From: Diadophis punctatus similis
Taxonomy: Eukaryota > Chordata > Lepidosauria > Squamata > Dipsadidae
Direction of reading: 5' to 3'
DNA length: 64,000 nt
NCBI GenBank assembly: GCA_023053685.1
Contig: JALIGW010000001.1
Coordinates: forward strand, 69,169,240-69,233,239
Below the pieces are notes generated by a model. That model saw only the letters and a program-made list of their open reading frames with translations, searched no databases and was not told the DNA's origin. The position numbers and the translations under genes were made by a program. How positions within the stretch are numbered: position 1 is the stretch's first letter; the number at the start of each line of letters is the position of its first letter. This document shows positions 1-17,300 of the stretch, piece by piece.

Positions 1-772
1 TAAAAAGGTTCATGATCAGGCAGCCTGTAGTGCATAGTCTATAACTGGAGAATTTCAACATCCCTTTTTTTTTTTACATGGAAATAGAATTGATCTTCTT
101 TGAACTGGAGAATTTCTCTACTTACCTTGAAAGACTAGGGGTTTTTTAAATCAAATATTTGGCACACATAAGTAAATAGTTTATAGATGCTAATAATATA
201 GATGCTAATAGTTTATAGATGCTAATAATATGCTAATATGCATAATAGTGTATGACTCTTGTCTATAGTCTTAGACAAGAGTCATACACATATTAGCATC
301 TATGAAATATAACATCTAATGGCTAGTATAACTCCAACATACAATGAACTTTATTAACATCAACTCACTCCCTTAGAGGATAACACATTGCTGCAAACCG
401 TTGTTACTAGGTAACAGTTTTGCAGCTGTATATGTCAGCTTCGGATTTTTATCAGACAATAGATAAAGAATATAAAATTTGTCTGGATGCCTGGCGTTTT
501 GCTAAGTAGGAGTTCAAATGACTGAGTTTCAATATAAAATGTATAACTTTTTCAATCAATTCTACCTCTCCTAGGTCCAATGACTGATGTTTACTTATAT
601 CTACCAGCTAATATAGTCAAAAGGGTGACATCAAAGCAAAAAAAAAAAAAAGTCCAGCAAACTTTATAATTTGGATTGACATGAATTTAGGTAGTCAGCT
701 GGAAAGTGACTAGATTGATTCTTGTGGAACTGAACAGTTGCAATTTGGCCAAATTTGGATTGAAGTTCTATG
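1..772. other. AT-rich flank without recognisable gene
   Basis: Left of QPCT exon 2. I see no exon, RNA gene or ORF with family resemblance here. It holds short A and T runs and the inverted repeat described separately at 215-305. It is probably part of QPCT intron 1, because QPCT exon 2 starts at 3005 and no signal-peptide exon is visible before it. Confidence 0.5.
215..305. repeat. Hairpin-forming inverted repeat in short tandem units
   Basis: A perfect 17-bp inverted repeat (248-264 against 273-289, 8-nt loop) has outer arms that also pair: ATAGATGCTAATA on the left and its complement at 291-303. Just left of it the unit TTTATAGATGCTAATAATAT is repeated with small changes from about 180. 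It looks like a small foldback element or a replication-slippage product. No gene is associated. Confidence 0.7.
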
Positions 773-950
773 CAGGTAATCCTCAATATACAACTTTTCA
801 TGTGAAGTTACAACAGCACTGAAAAAAATTAACTTACAACCGGTCCTTACACTTACAACTGGTCCTTGTACTTACAACCATCACAGCATCCCCACAGTCA
901 CATGAATAGTCATAATAAAATGTGGTTGTGGTTTAAAGTCACGGGCTATT
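773..950 (+). repeat. Degenerate copy of the TA-flanked CAGGTAGTCC MITE
   Basis: Starts CAGGTAATCCTCAATATACAAC and contains the family landmarks 'aagttacaacagcactgaaaaa' and 'cttacaac..gtccttg', then breaks down. The right end (about 930-950) weakly matches the complementary terminus. It is the same family as the copies near 21239, 30367, 55442 and 60141, but older and internally deleted. Confidence 0.6.
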
Positions 951-1089
951 TCTCTCTCTTTCTCTCATCTCTCATCTCTTTATCTATCTAGCAAAGGAGT
1001 TGTTCCTTTAGCAGCAGCATGATTATAAAGCAGTATCTTGTTTTGTCCTTCAGTGGACACAAACTGGCATTGGTAAATGCTTGTACTAC

Positions 1090-1735
1090 TGTTGGAAGTA
1101 ATATTCTTCTGGGTTCAGTTCCAAGTGGGGAAAAAGAACACTGGATTCATGGAAGTTGCTTGGAAAGAAGGTTTTAATGGAGAACAAAGGAACAGGAGCA
1201 CATAGCATGTGCTCCTGAACAGAAAAGGTGGATCACATGTTTTTAGGTGTTGGGTCCAGAGAAAAGAAGGGGCAAAATGCTGGGAGTTCCTTGCTTTATA
1301 CTCTCTCTTGGGCCCCACCTCTTAGTTTCCTTTTCCTGTCTATGTAATGCACTCCAATTGGTAGTCAGACCCCCAGGGGCATGCTGGGGCGACTCTTGTG
1401 GGCTGTCCTGAATCCCAGGGGCATGGATGGTTGATGGAATCTTACCAGGTCCCATGTGGTGAATGAAAGGGCTTTGGGATTCCTATTATGGTTCTTCCTG
1501 TAGGTGCTTGTTATGTAAAATACTGTTTCAGGCTAGGTGGGGGGAATGAGCTGGGCTAGGCCATTCTTTGATGGCCCATTGGCAAGGGTGGGAGGAATGG
1601 GTGAGCTGCAGGAAGCTGCTTTGTATTTAAAACATGTTTCTCCTTTCCTCATTCAGGGAAACATATTCCTTCCTTTTTCAATATTTCCTAGGATATTTCA
1701 TTTTTCTAGAAGGGGGTGGGTGCTAACTTCCTACA
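1090..1735 (-). mobile_element. Solo LTR of an endogenous retrovirus
   Basis: A 646-bp element read on the minus strand. It begins TGTAGGAAGT and ends ACTTCCAACA, the short inverted TG..CA termini of an LTR. It is flanked by an exact 4-bp duplication, CTAC, at 1086-1089 and 1736-1739. In the same orientation there is a TATA box (TATAAAG, complement of 1294-1300) and about 120 bp further on an ATTAAA polyadenylation signal (complement of 1173-1178), the U3-R order expected. No gag, pol or env lies next to it, so this is a solo LTR left by recombination. A 4-bp duplication is typical of gammaretrovirus-like elements; the exact family was not identified. Confidence 0.75.
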
Positions 1736-2095
1736 CTACTTTATCAAAATCATCCTTTTATTGATTTCTATATAACATTTTCTTGGCAGGTAAAATGGAG
1801 TAGCATTTTAATTATTTTTATTTTTTCCATTCTTTTTTAACTACAAGCAATCTCATCTCCATTACTCTTAAAAACTCTGTTGGCTAATATGCATTTTTTA
1901 TAAAGTTGCCCTTAAGAAAAGCCTCTTAGTATATTTTCCATTATTTATGGGAAATCTATAATTTTAGCAGACTGCTAAATTTGTGATAGGAAAGGTTTAA
2001 AAAATAGTCAGATATGGAAAAGGATGTGGATCAAACTGCATCTTACGTTCTTCCAGTACTCAAAGGAAGGAGATGAATGAAATATATCTATATAC

Positions 2096-2621
2096 CAGTG
2101 GTGGGTTCCTACCAGTGCGGTCCACTCTATAGCACCGGTAGCGGCCTGTTGGTGACGTCACAGTACCGGTGCGGTCGGTTGCCGGTGCCTGGGTGCCGCC
2201 ATTCTTTTTTTAAAAAAAAATATTTTTATTTTTAAATTTTCTTCTGCGCATGCCCAGAAGCCGAGCTTCCAGCACTGTGCATGCACTGCCTTCCTACTCC
2301 ACAGTGAGTCCAAGCAGGGGAGGATGGCTGAGGGAGCGCGTGAGACGCTGAAAGAACAGGCAGCAGGAGCTATCTCCATTCCCCTCCCTTCAGCAGTCCG
2401 AGAAGCCACGAATGCGCGGTGATGATCCTAGGCATTTTCGCACGTTTGAGGCTTCTCGAGCTGCTGAGGGGAGGGGGAATGGGCGGCAGGACCTATCTCA
2501 GTTCCCCTCCCTTCAGCAGTCCAAGAAGCCATGCCCACCCAGTCACATGGCTGGCAAGCCACACCCACAAAATAAGCCACGCCCACAGAGTGGTAGTAAA
2601 AAAATTAGGAACCCGCCCCTG
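2096..2621 (+). mobile_element. hAT-type non-autonomous element (CAGTGGTGGGTTC family)
   Basis: Starts CAGTGGTGGGTTCCTACC and ends with the near-complement GGAACCCGCCCCTG. It is flanked by an exact 8-bp duplication CTATATAC (2088-2095, 2622-2629), the hAT hallmark. The interior is much richer in G+C and CpG than the surroundings and has no transposase. A segment of about 47 bp is present twice inside (about 2357-2409 and 2487-2533, both ending in TTCAGCAGTCC). ORFs called across it are fortuitous. Related copies: 16198, 28328, 42454, 57955. Confidence 0.85.
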
Positions 2622-3004
2622 CTATATACCATAAAATTAGCATGTGCTAGAACTGAGACTTATGAAGAGGTACAAAATAATCTTTGCTTTCTGGAAGAAA
2701 TTAAGTGGCACTATGGCTTCCCTAAAGATTTAATAGAGAATAGGACTCAATCACTGTACTAATGCCTTCAGTCCTTCTCTTACGCACAGCATGTGTATAT
2801 GTAAAAATGCCTTACAGAAATACCCTAAATTTCCACACACAGTGTGTCAATAGATTAAACTCTAGATAACAGCTTGTTGCTAGTTTTCATTTTAACCATA
2901 AAAATGAATAGCTATGTTATCTGAATATTTCCATTGCAGATACAAAACAACATAAGCAATATAACATAATATCATCCTGATTTTTCCTTTAATTCTTTCT
3001 GCAG

Positions 3005-9752
<6,748 letters not shown>

Positions 9753-10332
9753 CTGTTACCCTTAAATTGATATTTTGTTCTAAACACTTAGCTCTGTTTA
9801 GGATTCTTCCAAGAATAGGCCTTTACTGTAGATATAGCAATCAGATCTCCTACTTTACGCCTTGCCCGTGACAAAAACTGAAAGATTGTCCATCTAGATT
9901 TTATAATGTTAGCGAAATTTGAAAATTTATTCCTAAGCAACAAATACCTGGCAGTGTAAAAGTTAATTACGTTATTATGAGAAGCTGGATGTAAAAAAAA
10001 ATCAAAATACCATTTTTAATTTAATTGACTTTTTAATTTAAAAATGAATGGGAAGTGTTTATATATCTTAGATGTTAACTTCTTTCTATTAATCTTTAAT
10101 AACATGTTTCATAACTTGACTAACGTGATGTTAAAAAGAACAATTAAGCATCTCAGGGTGAGAATCTGAACACCTTTGACCTGCCAATTCATACATGTGC
10201 AGAAAACAAGGGCTGCAAAACAAACAACAACAACAAAACTGTATGTGGCTTGTTTATTGCACTGCTGTTTGAATGATTCCCAAATATGATTTAAGGTGCC
10301 AATGTTGTAGTCTTCTATAGCTGTGAGTGCCA

Positions 10333-10338
10333 ATAAAA
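10333..10338 (+). terminator. Candidate polyadenylation signal of QPCT
   Basis: AATAAA about 580 bp after the QPCT stop codon at 9750-9752, in otherwise unrepetitive sequence and before the first repeats of the intergenic region. Position and hexamer are plausible; no transcript evidence is available. Confidence 0.4.
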
Positions 10339-10729
10339 AACGGAGTGACTGCCTGAACTACTGTACAATTTTGAACCAGGTATGCAAATCATCAATCTAC
10401 ATCTCATTAAATCATGCTGTAAAATATATATTGGCTGATTACAGTTTATCTGATGATGAGTGATCTCAGCATACAATTAGCCCTTTATTGACATTAATGA
10501 TATTCAAATTTGCAAGTGAATCATAGATGGGTAGTAAAATCCACTGATATTATGAACATATTTTCAGGCTACATTTAAGCATTCCTGTCACCTTACTCCA
10601 GTGCAGATGTGAGCAAACATTCATTCCTCCGTTTATTTCATTCCCTGAAGACCCTCAGAAAACAATGCCCAAAATGATTCAACAGTTAATGATATTTTAA
10701 ATATATACTTCATATTAATCTTGGCAACT

Positions 10730-10806
10730 ACCTAGACAAGCTGCCCAGAGTCCCCTGGGAGTTGGGCGGCATATAAATCCATTTAAATAAAATAAAATAA
10801 ATAAAT
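10730..10806 (+). repeat. L2/CR1-type LINE 3' end
   Basis: 'GACAAGCTGCCCAGAGTCCC..GGGCGGCATATAAATCC' followed by an A-rich (AAATA)n tail. This matches the 3' end of the longer L2-like copy at 32877-33535 (GCCGCCCAGAGTC..GGGCGGCATACAAAT). Confidence 0.65.
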
Positions 10807-10835
10807 AAAGCCCTGTATTTTTCTTGTTTTTTCAG

Positions 10836-10985
10836 AAGTGGTTGCCATTACCTCCTTCCTAGGACTGAGAGAAAGTGATTGGCCCAAAGCCACACAATTT
10901 GCTTTGTGCCTATGGTAGGACTAGAACTCAATCCCCAGATTTCTAGCCTGTGCCTTAACCACTACACCAAATTGGCTCTCCTAAT
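10836..10985 (-). repeat. MIR-like CORE-SINE fragment
   Basis: In complement orientation it shows the order typical of MIR-type elements: a 'gtgattggcccaaagccacac' segment, then 'ggactagaactca' (complement of a tRNA B box), then 'taaccactacaccaaattgg'. The direction is minus. It abuts the LINE tail just to its left. Confidence 0.55.
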
Positions 10986-13900
10986 TAGCATATAAAAAGG
11001 GTGCATTAATCTTGATACACTAATCAACATTACTAAACAACTCCACCTTGGGGGAAAAAAACTTTTCATTGATTACATATCAGCACCATGCATTGGCGTT
11101 AATTTGACAATATAATAGCCAATTTTATATAAGTTTGAGTTCCAAAACTGTAATTTTACAAGCATTGTTCATCTAGCCACATTTTTCTAGGATAGGAAAT
11201 ATGTAATTCTGTCAGCAGCTTAACATTTCTGACATACTAGGAATTCAATATAGATAGGTTATATAAGATAGTATAAACACACTATAATTAATGAGGTAGC
11301 TTCTTCACATATATGGTTGAACAAAAAGCAACGATCACTAAAACCATGCCTTTACAATCATATTCTATTCTTCTGGTTCCTATAGTAGTTGTTATTAAGG
11401 GTGGTGGGAGTTGTTAGTTGAAACTAGACATGGAGAGATTTCCTTACCTAAACAGAGAAACAGAATAGGAGGAGGAAGCAGTGGGAGAGAGACCAACTTC
11501 CTGTCAGCTTCTCCATTGAGTTTCCTTGTGGAAAGCGGGCAGGGAACATCAGAAATCAAACATACAAAATGAGGCCAATGCATAGGAAAGAAGAAATTCC
11601 ATAAATTTTATAAGCTGTATAACAACTGTATATTAGGGAAGGAGAAACTATTCATATTGGAGCAATATTTAAATATAACTTTGGACAGAAGGAATTCCTG
11701 TGCACCATAAGTAGATTTAAATGAGCACATGTGCTATACAGCACAAGGTGAGAATGGTTATAGACAAGATAAAAAACACATAGGTTTTTAAAATCTGATT
11801 TAATTAGTTGCTCCAAAAGAAAATACCATTATAAATAGGTATATAACATTGTTCCATAAAATACAACCTTGTAATTGATAATTTTCCTTTATTTTTTTTA
11901 AAGACAAGTCGCTTTCTCCATGCAACCTTGCCATGCTTATTTTTTCAGAGTTGTCCTGATGTTGGTCTTGTAAAAATTGATATTCACCAGCGAGAGAGAG
12001 ATTAGTTTCTTTAAATGTTATTCTGAGAATCAACATGGTTTTTTTTTTTAGGTCAAAACTCTTCGTTTGAGCTGACACAGTTCCACATATCGGTGGTGTG
12101 AAGATCACTTTGATATGAATACCCAGAATTCTGTTCTTTAAATAAGGCAAGACCTCTGATTTCAACTAATTGATTGAAATCAGATTCTAATTTCTCCTTC
12201 AAATGAATTGATAAATCTAGAGATTTACATGCTCTTGCCACACACAAACCCGTAGCTTTACATTATTTTCATAAATGAACAAGTACACTATTTTGACTTA
12301 TTTACTTCATTGGTTCTTTATCCAGCTTTAGGATTTGTGCGGAGGACAGATCGTGTTTTAGGTCATATTTTATGCAGCAATCTTAATGATTCTGAAGGGT
12401 ACAGAAACTTTTAAGCACCACTGTACCTTTATATTCATACCTTTATATTTGCTACAGATAAATTGCCTATAATCTCGTAATTTCATAATGGAAATAGATC
12501 AAAGAGTTTTTCAAAGGACTTTCTGTTCATAAAGGAATAGCAGACTTATCCAGGGAAGGTAATCCTGCTTACACTGAATATCTCAGGATAAACGGGTAAC
12601 TTCTTTATTGGGGAAAGAGATGAAAGGCAGCAATTCCATGTTGCTGTTGCAGAAATGGGGTTCCCCCAAAGCATGCTGTTTAAAAAGTTAGTCACTTCTG
12701 ATTTCCCACAGTGGAAACCTTTGCTGACCCCAAACTGGCCGTTAGTATCCATTTATTTAAATGGAAGATGTCACTAAGGGAAAACCAATTACGATACACA
12801 ATGCAAGTAGTAAGTATACAACTCCATCACTCACAAATACTTATTAGCAGAACAAAACATATTCAACCTGGCATTCTTGGTGGAAAGCAGATGGGCTCCA
12901 GTTAAAAATGAGCTAAGTCTCTTGTGGGAAACCTTTTGCTGCCCTTCACCCAGGAATGTTAATAAGGTGGGGAATACTTGCCCAGCATGGATTTGGGAAT
13001 TTTTTTCAGTTCCTTCCCTAGCAGTAGGCATGGAAAGCCCCTGTATTATATTTTGTGTAACCAGATGAAGTGTTTTTGTTCTAGGTCATTCTTAATCTAT
13101 ACACGTTTGTGCATAAGTATGCACCAGGAAGGATAGCACAGGCTACAGAAGTTCTGGGTCAGAAAATCAAGGGGAAGGAGGGAAGAGGGCTTAAAATGAA
13201 GCAATCTTTCAATCAGGCTGAAAAGACTAAATGCTGAATGTTGAATGCTGAAATTACCACAACAACAGTCTGCTAGATCAGCAAACCCATCCTATTGTAG
13301 ATTCTTTCAGAATAGTAGCAAAATCAGGTTGCTTTTATTGCTTTCAGCAGCTCTGGGCTGTATTTTTCAGCATTTCCTTCCCTGTCAATCAATCTATCAA
13401 AATTCAAATGCTGTTTTCCATTGGTCCACCTGCAGCAGTTCTCCTCAGCCTGAAATTTATGTTGGTGATGGGAGATAAAGACAGAGCCTTCCTTGCTTCA
13501 CCCTTTCTGAATCTCCATCTCTGCTCTTAATTCCATTTCCCTCCTCTGTAATTAGGCACTATCATCTTTGGGTCTCTACAACAGCTATAGGTCTTTCTCT
13601 GGAATTTTCAGTTCTTCAGGTACCCAGAACCACTTCAGCTCTTCCCCTCAGGCCTATGCTCTTGGAGGAGGGGAAACTTGTCCTTCAAGTCTAACCGTCC
13701 ACGTGTTCCTGTTTAAAATCTCTGATGTCATCTTTCTTCCAGAAAAGTAACTCTGCATGTGAGAAATGTATTGGACATAATATTCTTAATAATCGGTTAC
13801 AGGTAGCTGGATGACCTTCATTGTCTTCCCACGCTGTCATATTTCATGAGTTCTCCTCTGCACTCCACAAGCAAGATTACCCACAAGCATTTTAATATCA

Positions 13901-14309
13901 ACCTGAATTTCAGGAGACTTGCTGGACTTACCAAATAATCATTTTTCCATTGTTCAGAAAGTATAACTTTTAAAAATGATTGTATGATTACATCAAAGAC
14001 AAACTTTTTTAAAAATAATTTTGTTAATAGACATTTTGCAAAACCATTATTTTCTGGAGTTCCTTTCACATACTATGTTGAAATTATTTACAAGACTAGC
14101 AACATACGCAATTGCAATAACTTTTTATAAAGCTATGGCTTTACAGTCAGAAATGGATAACTGCATCAAAAAAAATATCAATCCATGAGTGCACGTTTTC
14201 ATGATTTTGAAAACTTCTGATACTAGTTACCAGGAAATCAAAGAGTCTTGTAGAAAAATGAGCAATAAAATAATTGAAGTAATTTTAAACAATAAATATA
14301 GAGAGTTTA

Positions 14310-17300
14310 TTACGGTCTTAATTGACCTCGAGTGCCAGTTCCATATCTCTGGGGGACATTAATGAAGCCAGTCCTGAATCCCTGGGTTACTCCTGTTCCT
14401 GGCAATCCAAAGCCTTGAGTGAAGACACTGCTGTAAGGTACAGTTCCATGGTTGAAGTTCAATCCATAGGGCCTTGTCTGAGTGTTCATGAGAATGATAG
14501 GGTTCATATTTTTACCTGGTGTGTTGAAAGCAAATTCTGGAGGTGGACTGCTTGGTTTAGTTGGAGTGGATGTAACATGGTCAGAATTTTCTCCTGGTTT
14601 TAGAGATGGCATTGAAATAATGTAATGATCTGAAAGCATATTGTTCCCGATAGGTCCAGTGGCCAAAGTAGGCCTAATCCAGTCATCTTTGAAAATCTGA
14701 ACAGTCAAAATAGATACTAATGCATTTAACCGATTTGTCACATGTGCAAGTACCATCTGTTCATTGGCATCTCTTCGAATTCTCACATGAACTGATCCAG
14801 CCTAGAAGACAAATTAAGAAAAGCTCATCAGTATGTGACATATAAAACTGATAGTCGGGGACAAATGCACAATAAGAAACATACTTATGAAATAATTTAG
14901 TACATCCTGCAATCACTAGATGAGAAACTATTAGAATTATTTCTTCATTCTTCATACTTGCTTTTTAGAGAAAAAAGTCATTAAAGTGGAAAAATACATA
15001 CCAGTGAACCAAACCCCAATGTCCAGAAGTGTTCATTTCGAACTTCTAGAACTCCATCCAAAGTAGAAACCTGGTTCAAGACATAGAAAGTTACTGTATA
15101 TAATAATAATAAAACAATATGACTGTTTGTAATAAGGGGTCCTTGGTGCTCTCTGAGCTTGCTTGTTTTCTGGCAGACGTTTCATTACCCTTTATAACTG
15201 TTTGTAATAGTTTAATAAAACAGATCTAGCATATTTTATAAATAAGAAGGCATGTTTGGGTTGTCGTTAGAGGCGTCCCACAATTTATTTATTTGGTTTC
15301 TATAGTTATCCATCTCAGCAAGTGAGTCTTGGCAATAAAACATTGCATTATGTTTTACAAAACATAAAAACAATTAAAACCATTTAAACAGTACAAAATT
15401 AATATATATGGCACCAAGTAAAAATGTTGCTATGGATGTTAATATAGCCAGCAACTGGGGCCCTTAACACAGTCACACAACCAAGTCTTCATGGCCTTGC
15501 AAAAAGTCAACGGGGTGATGGTTATCCTCAACTCTGAAGGGAGAGAATTCCAGAAGGCAGGGGCTATACAGAGAAGGCACGTCTCCTGGTTCCCACAACT
15601 GACACTCCTTGGCTGATAGGACCTGAAGCATGTCCAACTGCCTGACCAAACTGGATAGATAGAAACAACTGGGAGAAGATGGCCCCAAACTACCATATGA
15701 AGGGCTTTTTTATATTAACTTACCTCTCGTATAAGTTTATCTAGCTGTCCAATCACATGAGGCGGTGTCGTCTAAAAGAAGGTTTACAATTTCATAATGT
15801 AATTTATTCAGCCACAACACAAATAATTAGTAATTAGGATGCTGATAAAGTATGAGCAATCAGTATCAAGGAATACATCTGACTACATTATGTGAATGTT
15901 TCTGAAAAGAAAGACACATTCAAATATGATGTTTTTAAAGTTTTGCTGAATGGGCAAGTTCACATAAACAGCATCCTTTCTGCATTTGAACACAATGTTA
16001 GTCCTCCACAATTTGTTCTTTTGTAGCAATGTTCTGGTACTATCTTTTTAAAAAAATCTACGTAACAACATTATGAGCCATCTACCTATTTAATTCATCT
16101 AGAGGTTTAGCCATTTTTGTCATTGGCATCTCTAGCGGAGTAAACCCTATCAGTTCTATCTCATAGTTCACCTTTTAACTTCTTCACAACTCTAGGCCAG
16201 CGGTGGATTGCTCCCAGTTCGGCCCAGTTCTGTGAACCGGTAGCAGTGGCGGCAAGAGGCTCCATCCACCCACCCGGGACACTTCTGTGCATGCGCAGAA
16301 ACGTCTCGCGCACAAACCGGTAGCAATGGGTTTTAGAACCCACTACTGCTCTAGGCGCTTTCTGATGCCAGCTGCCATCCAACATCTCTAAAGAGTATGA
16401 GTTTCCTGCTCTAGGATGAGTTGCCATCATTTGTTATACTTGGAAATTAGCCTTCCCCCAATCTTTGAGTCTGGACAATCCTTTTCTAATGTTCAAGAAT
16501 GTCATTACTGCAGGACAATCAGATAACAAGACAAAGGAGGTGATGTAATTAAAGGATCAGCTCTCAAGAAGCAGATTACCATATTTTTTGGAGTATAAGA
16601 CGCACCTTTTTCCTCCCTAAAAGTGGCTGAATATTCAGGTGCGTCTTATACTTCGAATGTAGCTTTTTTTCCAGCCCTAACTAGGTGCTAACAGATCTTC
16701 CCAGCTCTTACCGGCTTGCAGGCTCTTTCATTGTTACTCTCTCAGAAGAATGTTTTCCAGCCCTAAGTCTTTGCAGGTTTTTTTTTCATTGCTCTACTTG
16801 CTCCAAAGAAGTTGTTTTCTAGCCCTAACCAGGTGCTAACGATCTTCCCAGCTCTTACTGGCTTGCATGCTCTTTCATTGTTACTCTCTCAGAAGAAGGT
16901 TTTTTTAAGTCCTAACCAGGAGATAAAATAATGTGCTGAAGCTGACCAGACTAAGGATGCTAGCCAGATGAATACCTGGTAGGCAGATTGTTTTCCCCTA
17001 TTTTCCTCCCCAAAAACTAAGTTGCGTCTTATACTCCGGTGTGTCTTATACTCCGAAAAATACGGTAGTCTGGGCACAGACATATCATTCTAATTACATA
17101 TAAGAAGTTGATATTAATCTAAGCTATCTATTGAGAATAAACAGAGAGAACAAACTGTACACATGCAACCTATAGTACAAATAAGCACAATGATCTAAGT
17201 AATCAGATAATCCATTCTAAAATAACTAACCTTACTGTCTCTTCCCTCAGAAGGCAGATGAATCAACCTCTCCTCTGAAGAGAGCCATCCCTGCCTGCTA

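Larger units (their letters stand above)
9753..14309. other. Intergenic region between convergent QPCT and SLC30A6
   Basis: Holds the 3' UTRs of QPCT (plus) and SLC30A6 (minus), whose ends I cannot fix exactly. Two retroelement fragments are recognisable (10730-10806, 10836-10985). Two overlapping minus-strand ORFs (about 11800-12250) have no recognised relatives. In mammals NLRC4 lies beside the 3' end of SLC30A6; I see no NLR-like coding sequence here. Confidence 0.6.

Noticed and set aside
1..3004. Search for QPCT exon 1 (Met plus signal peptide)
   Set aside because: No ATG-led hydrophobic stretch followed by a donor in the right phase was found; GC-rich sequence at 2096-2621 is a MITE. 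Exon 1 is taken to lie outside the window.
14306..14311. AATAAA overlapping the SLC30A6 stop codon (complement strand)
   Set aside because: The hexamer is formed by the stop and following bases (TAATAAAC). A functional poly(A) site here would leave no 3' UTR; other SLC30A6 genes have long ones.
14322..14603. 93-codon plus-strand ORF
   Set aside because: Antisense shadow of the last SLC30A6 exon, whose minus frame is clearly the conserved one.
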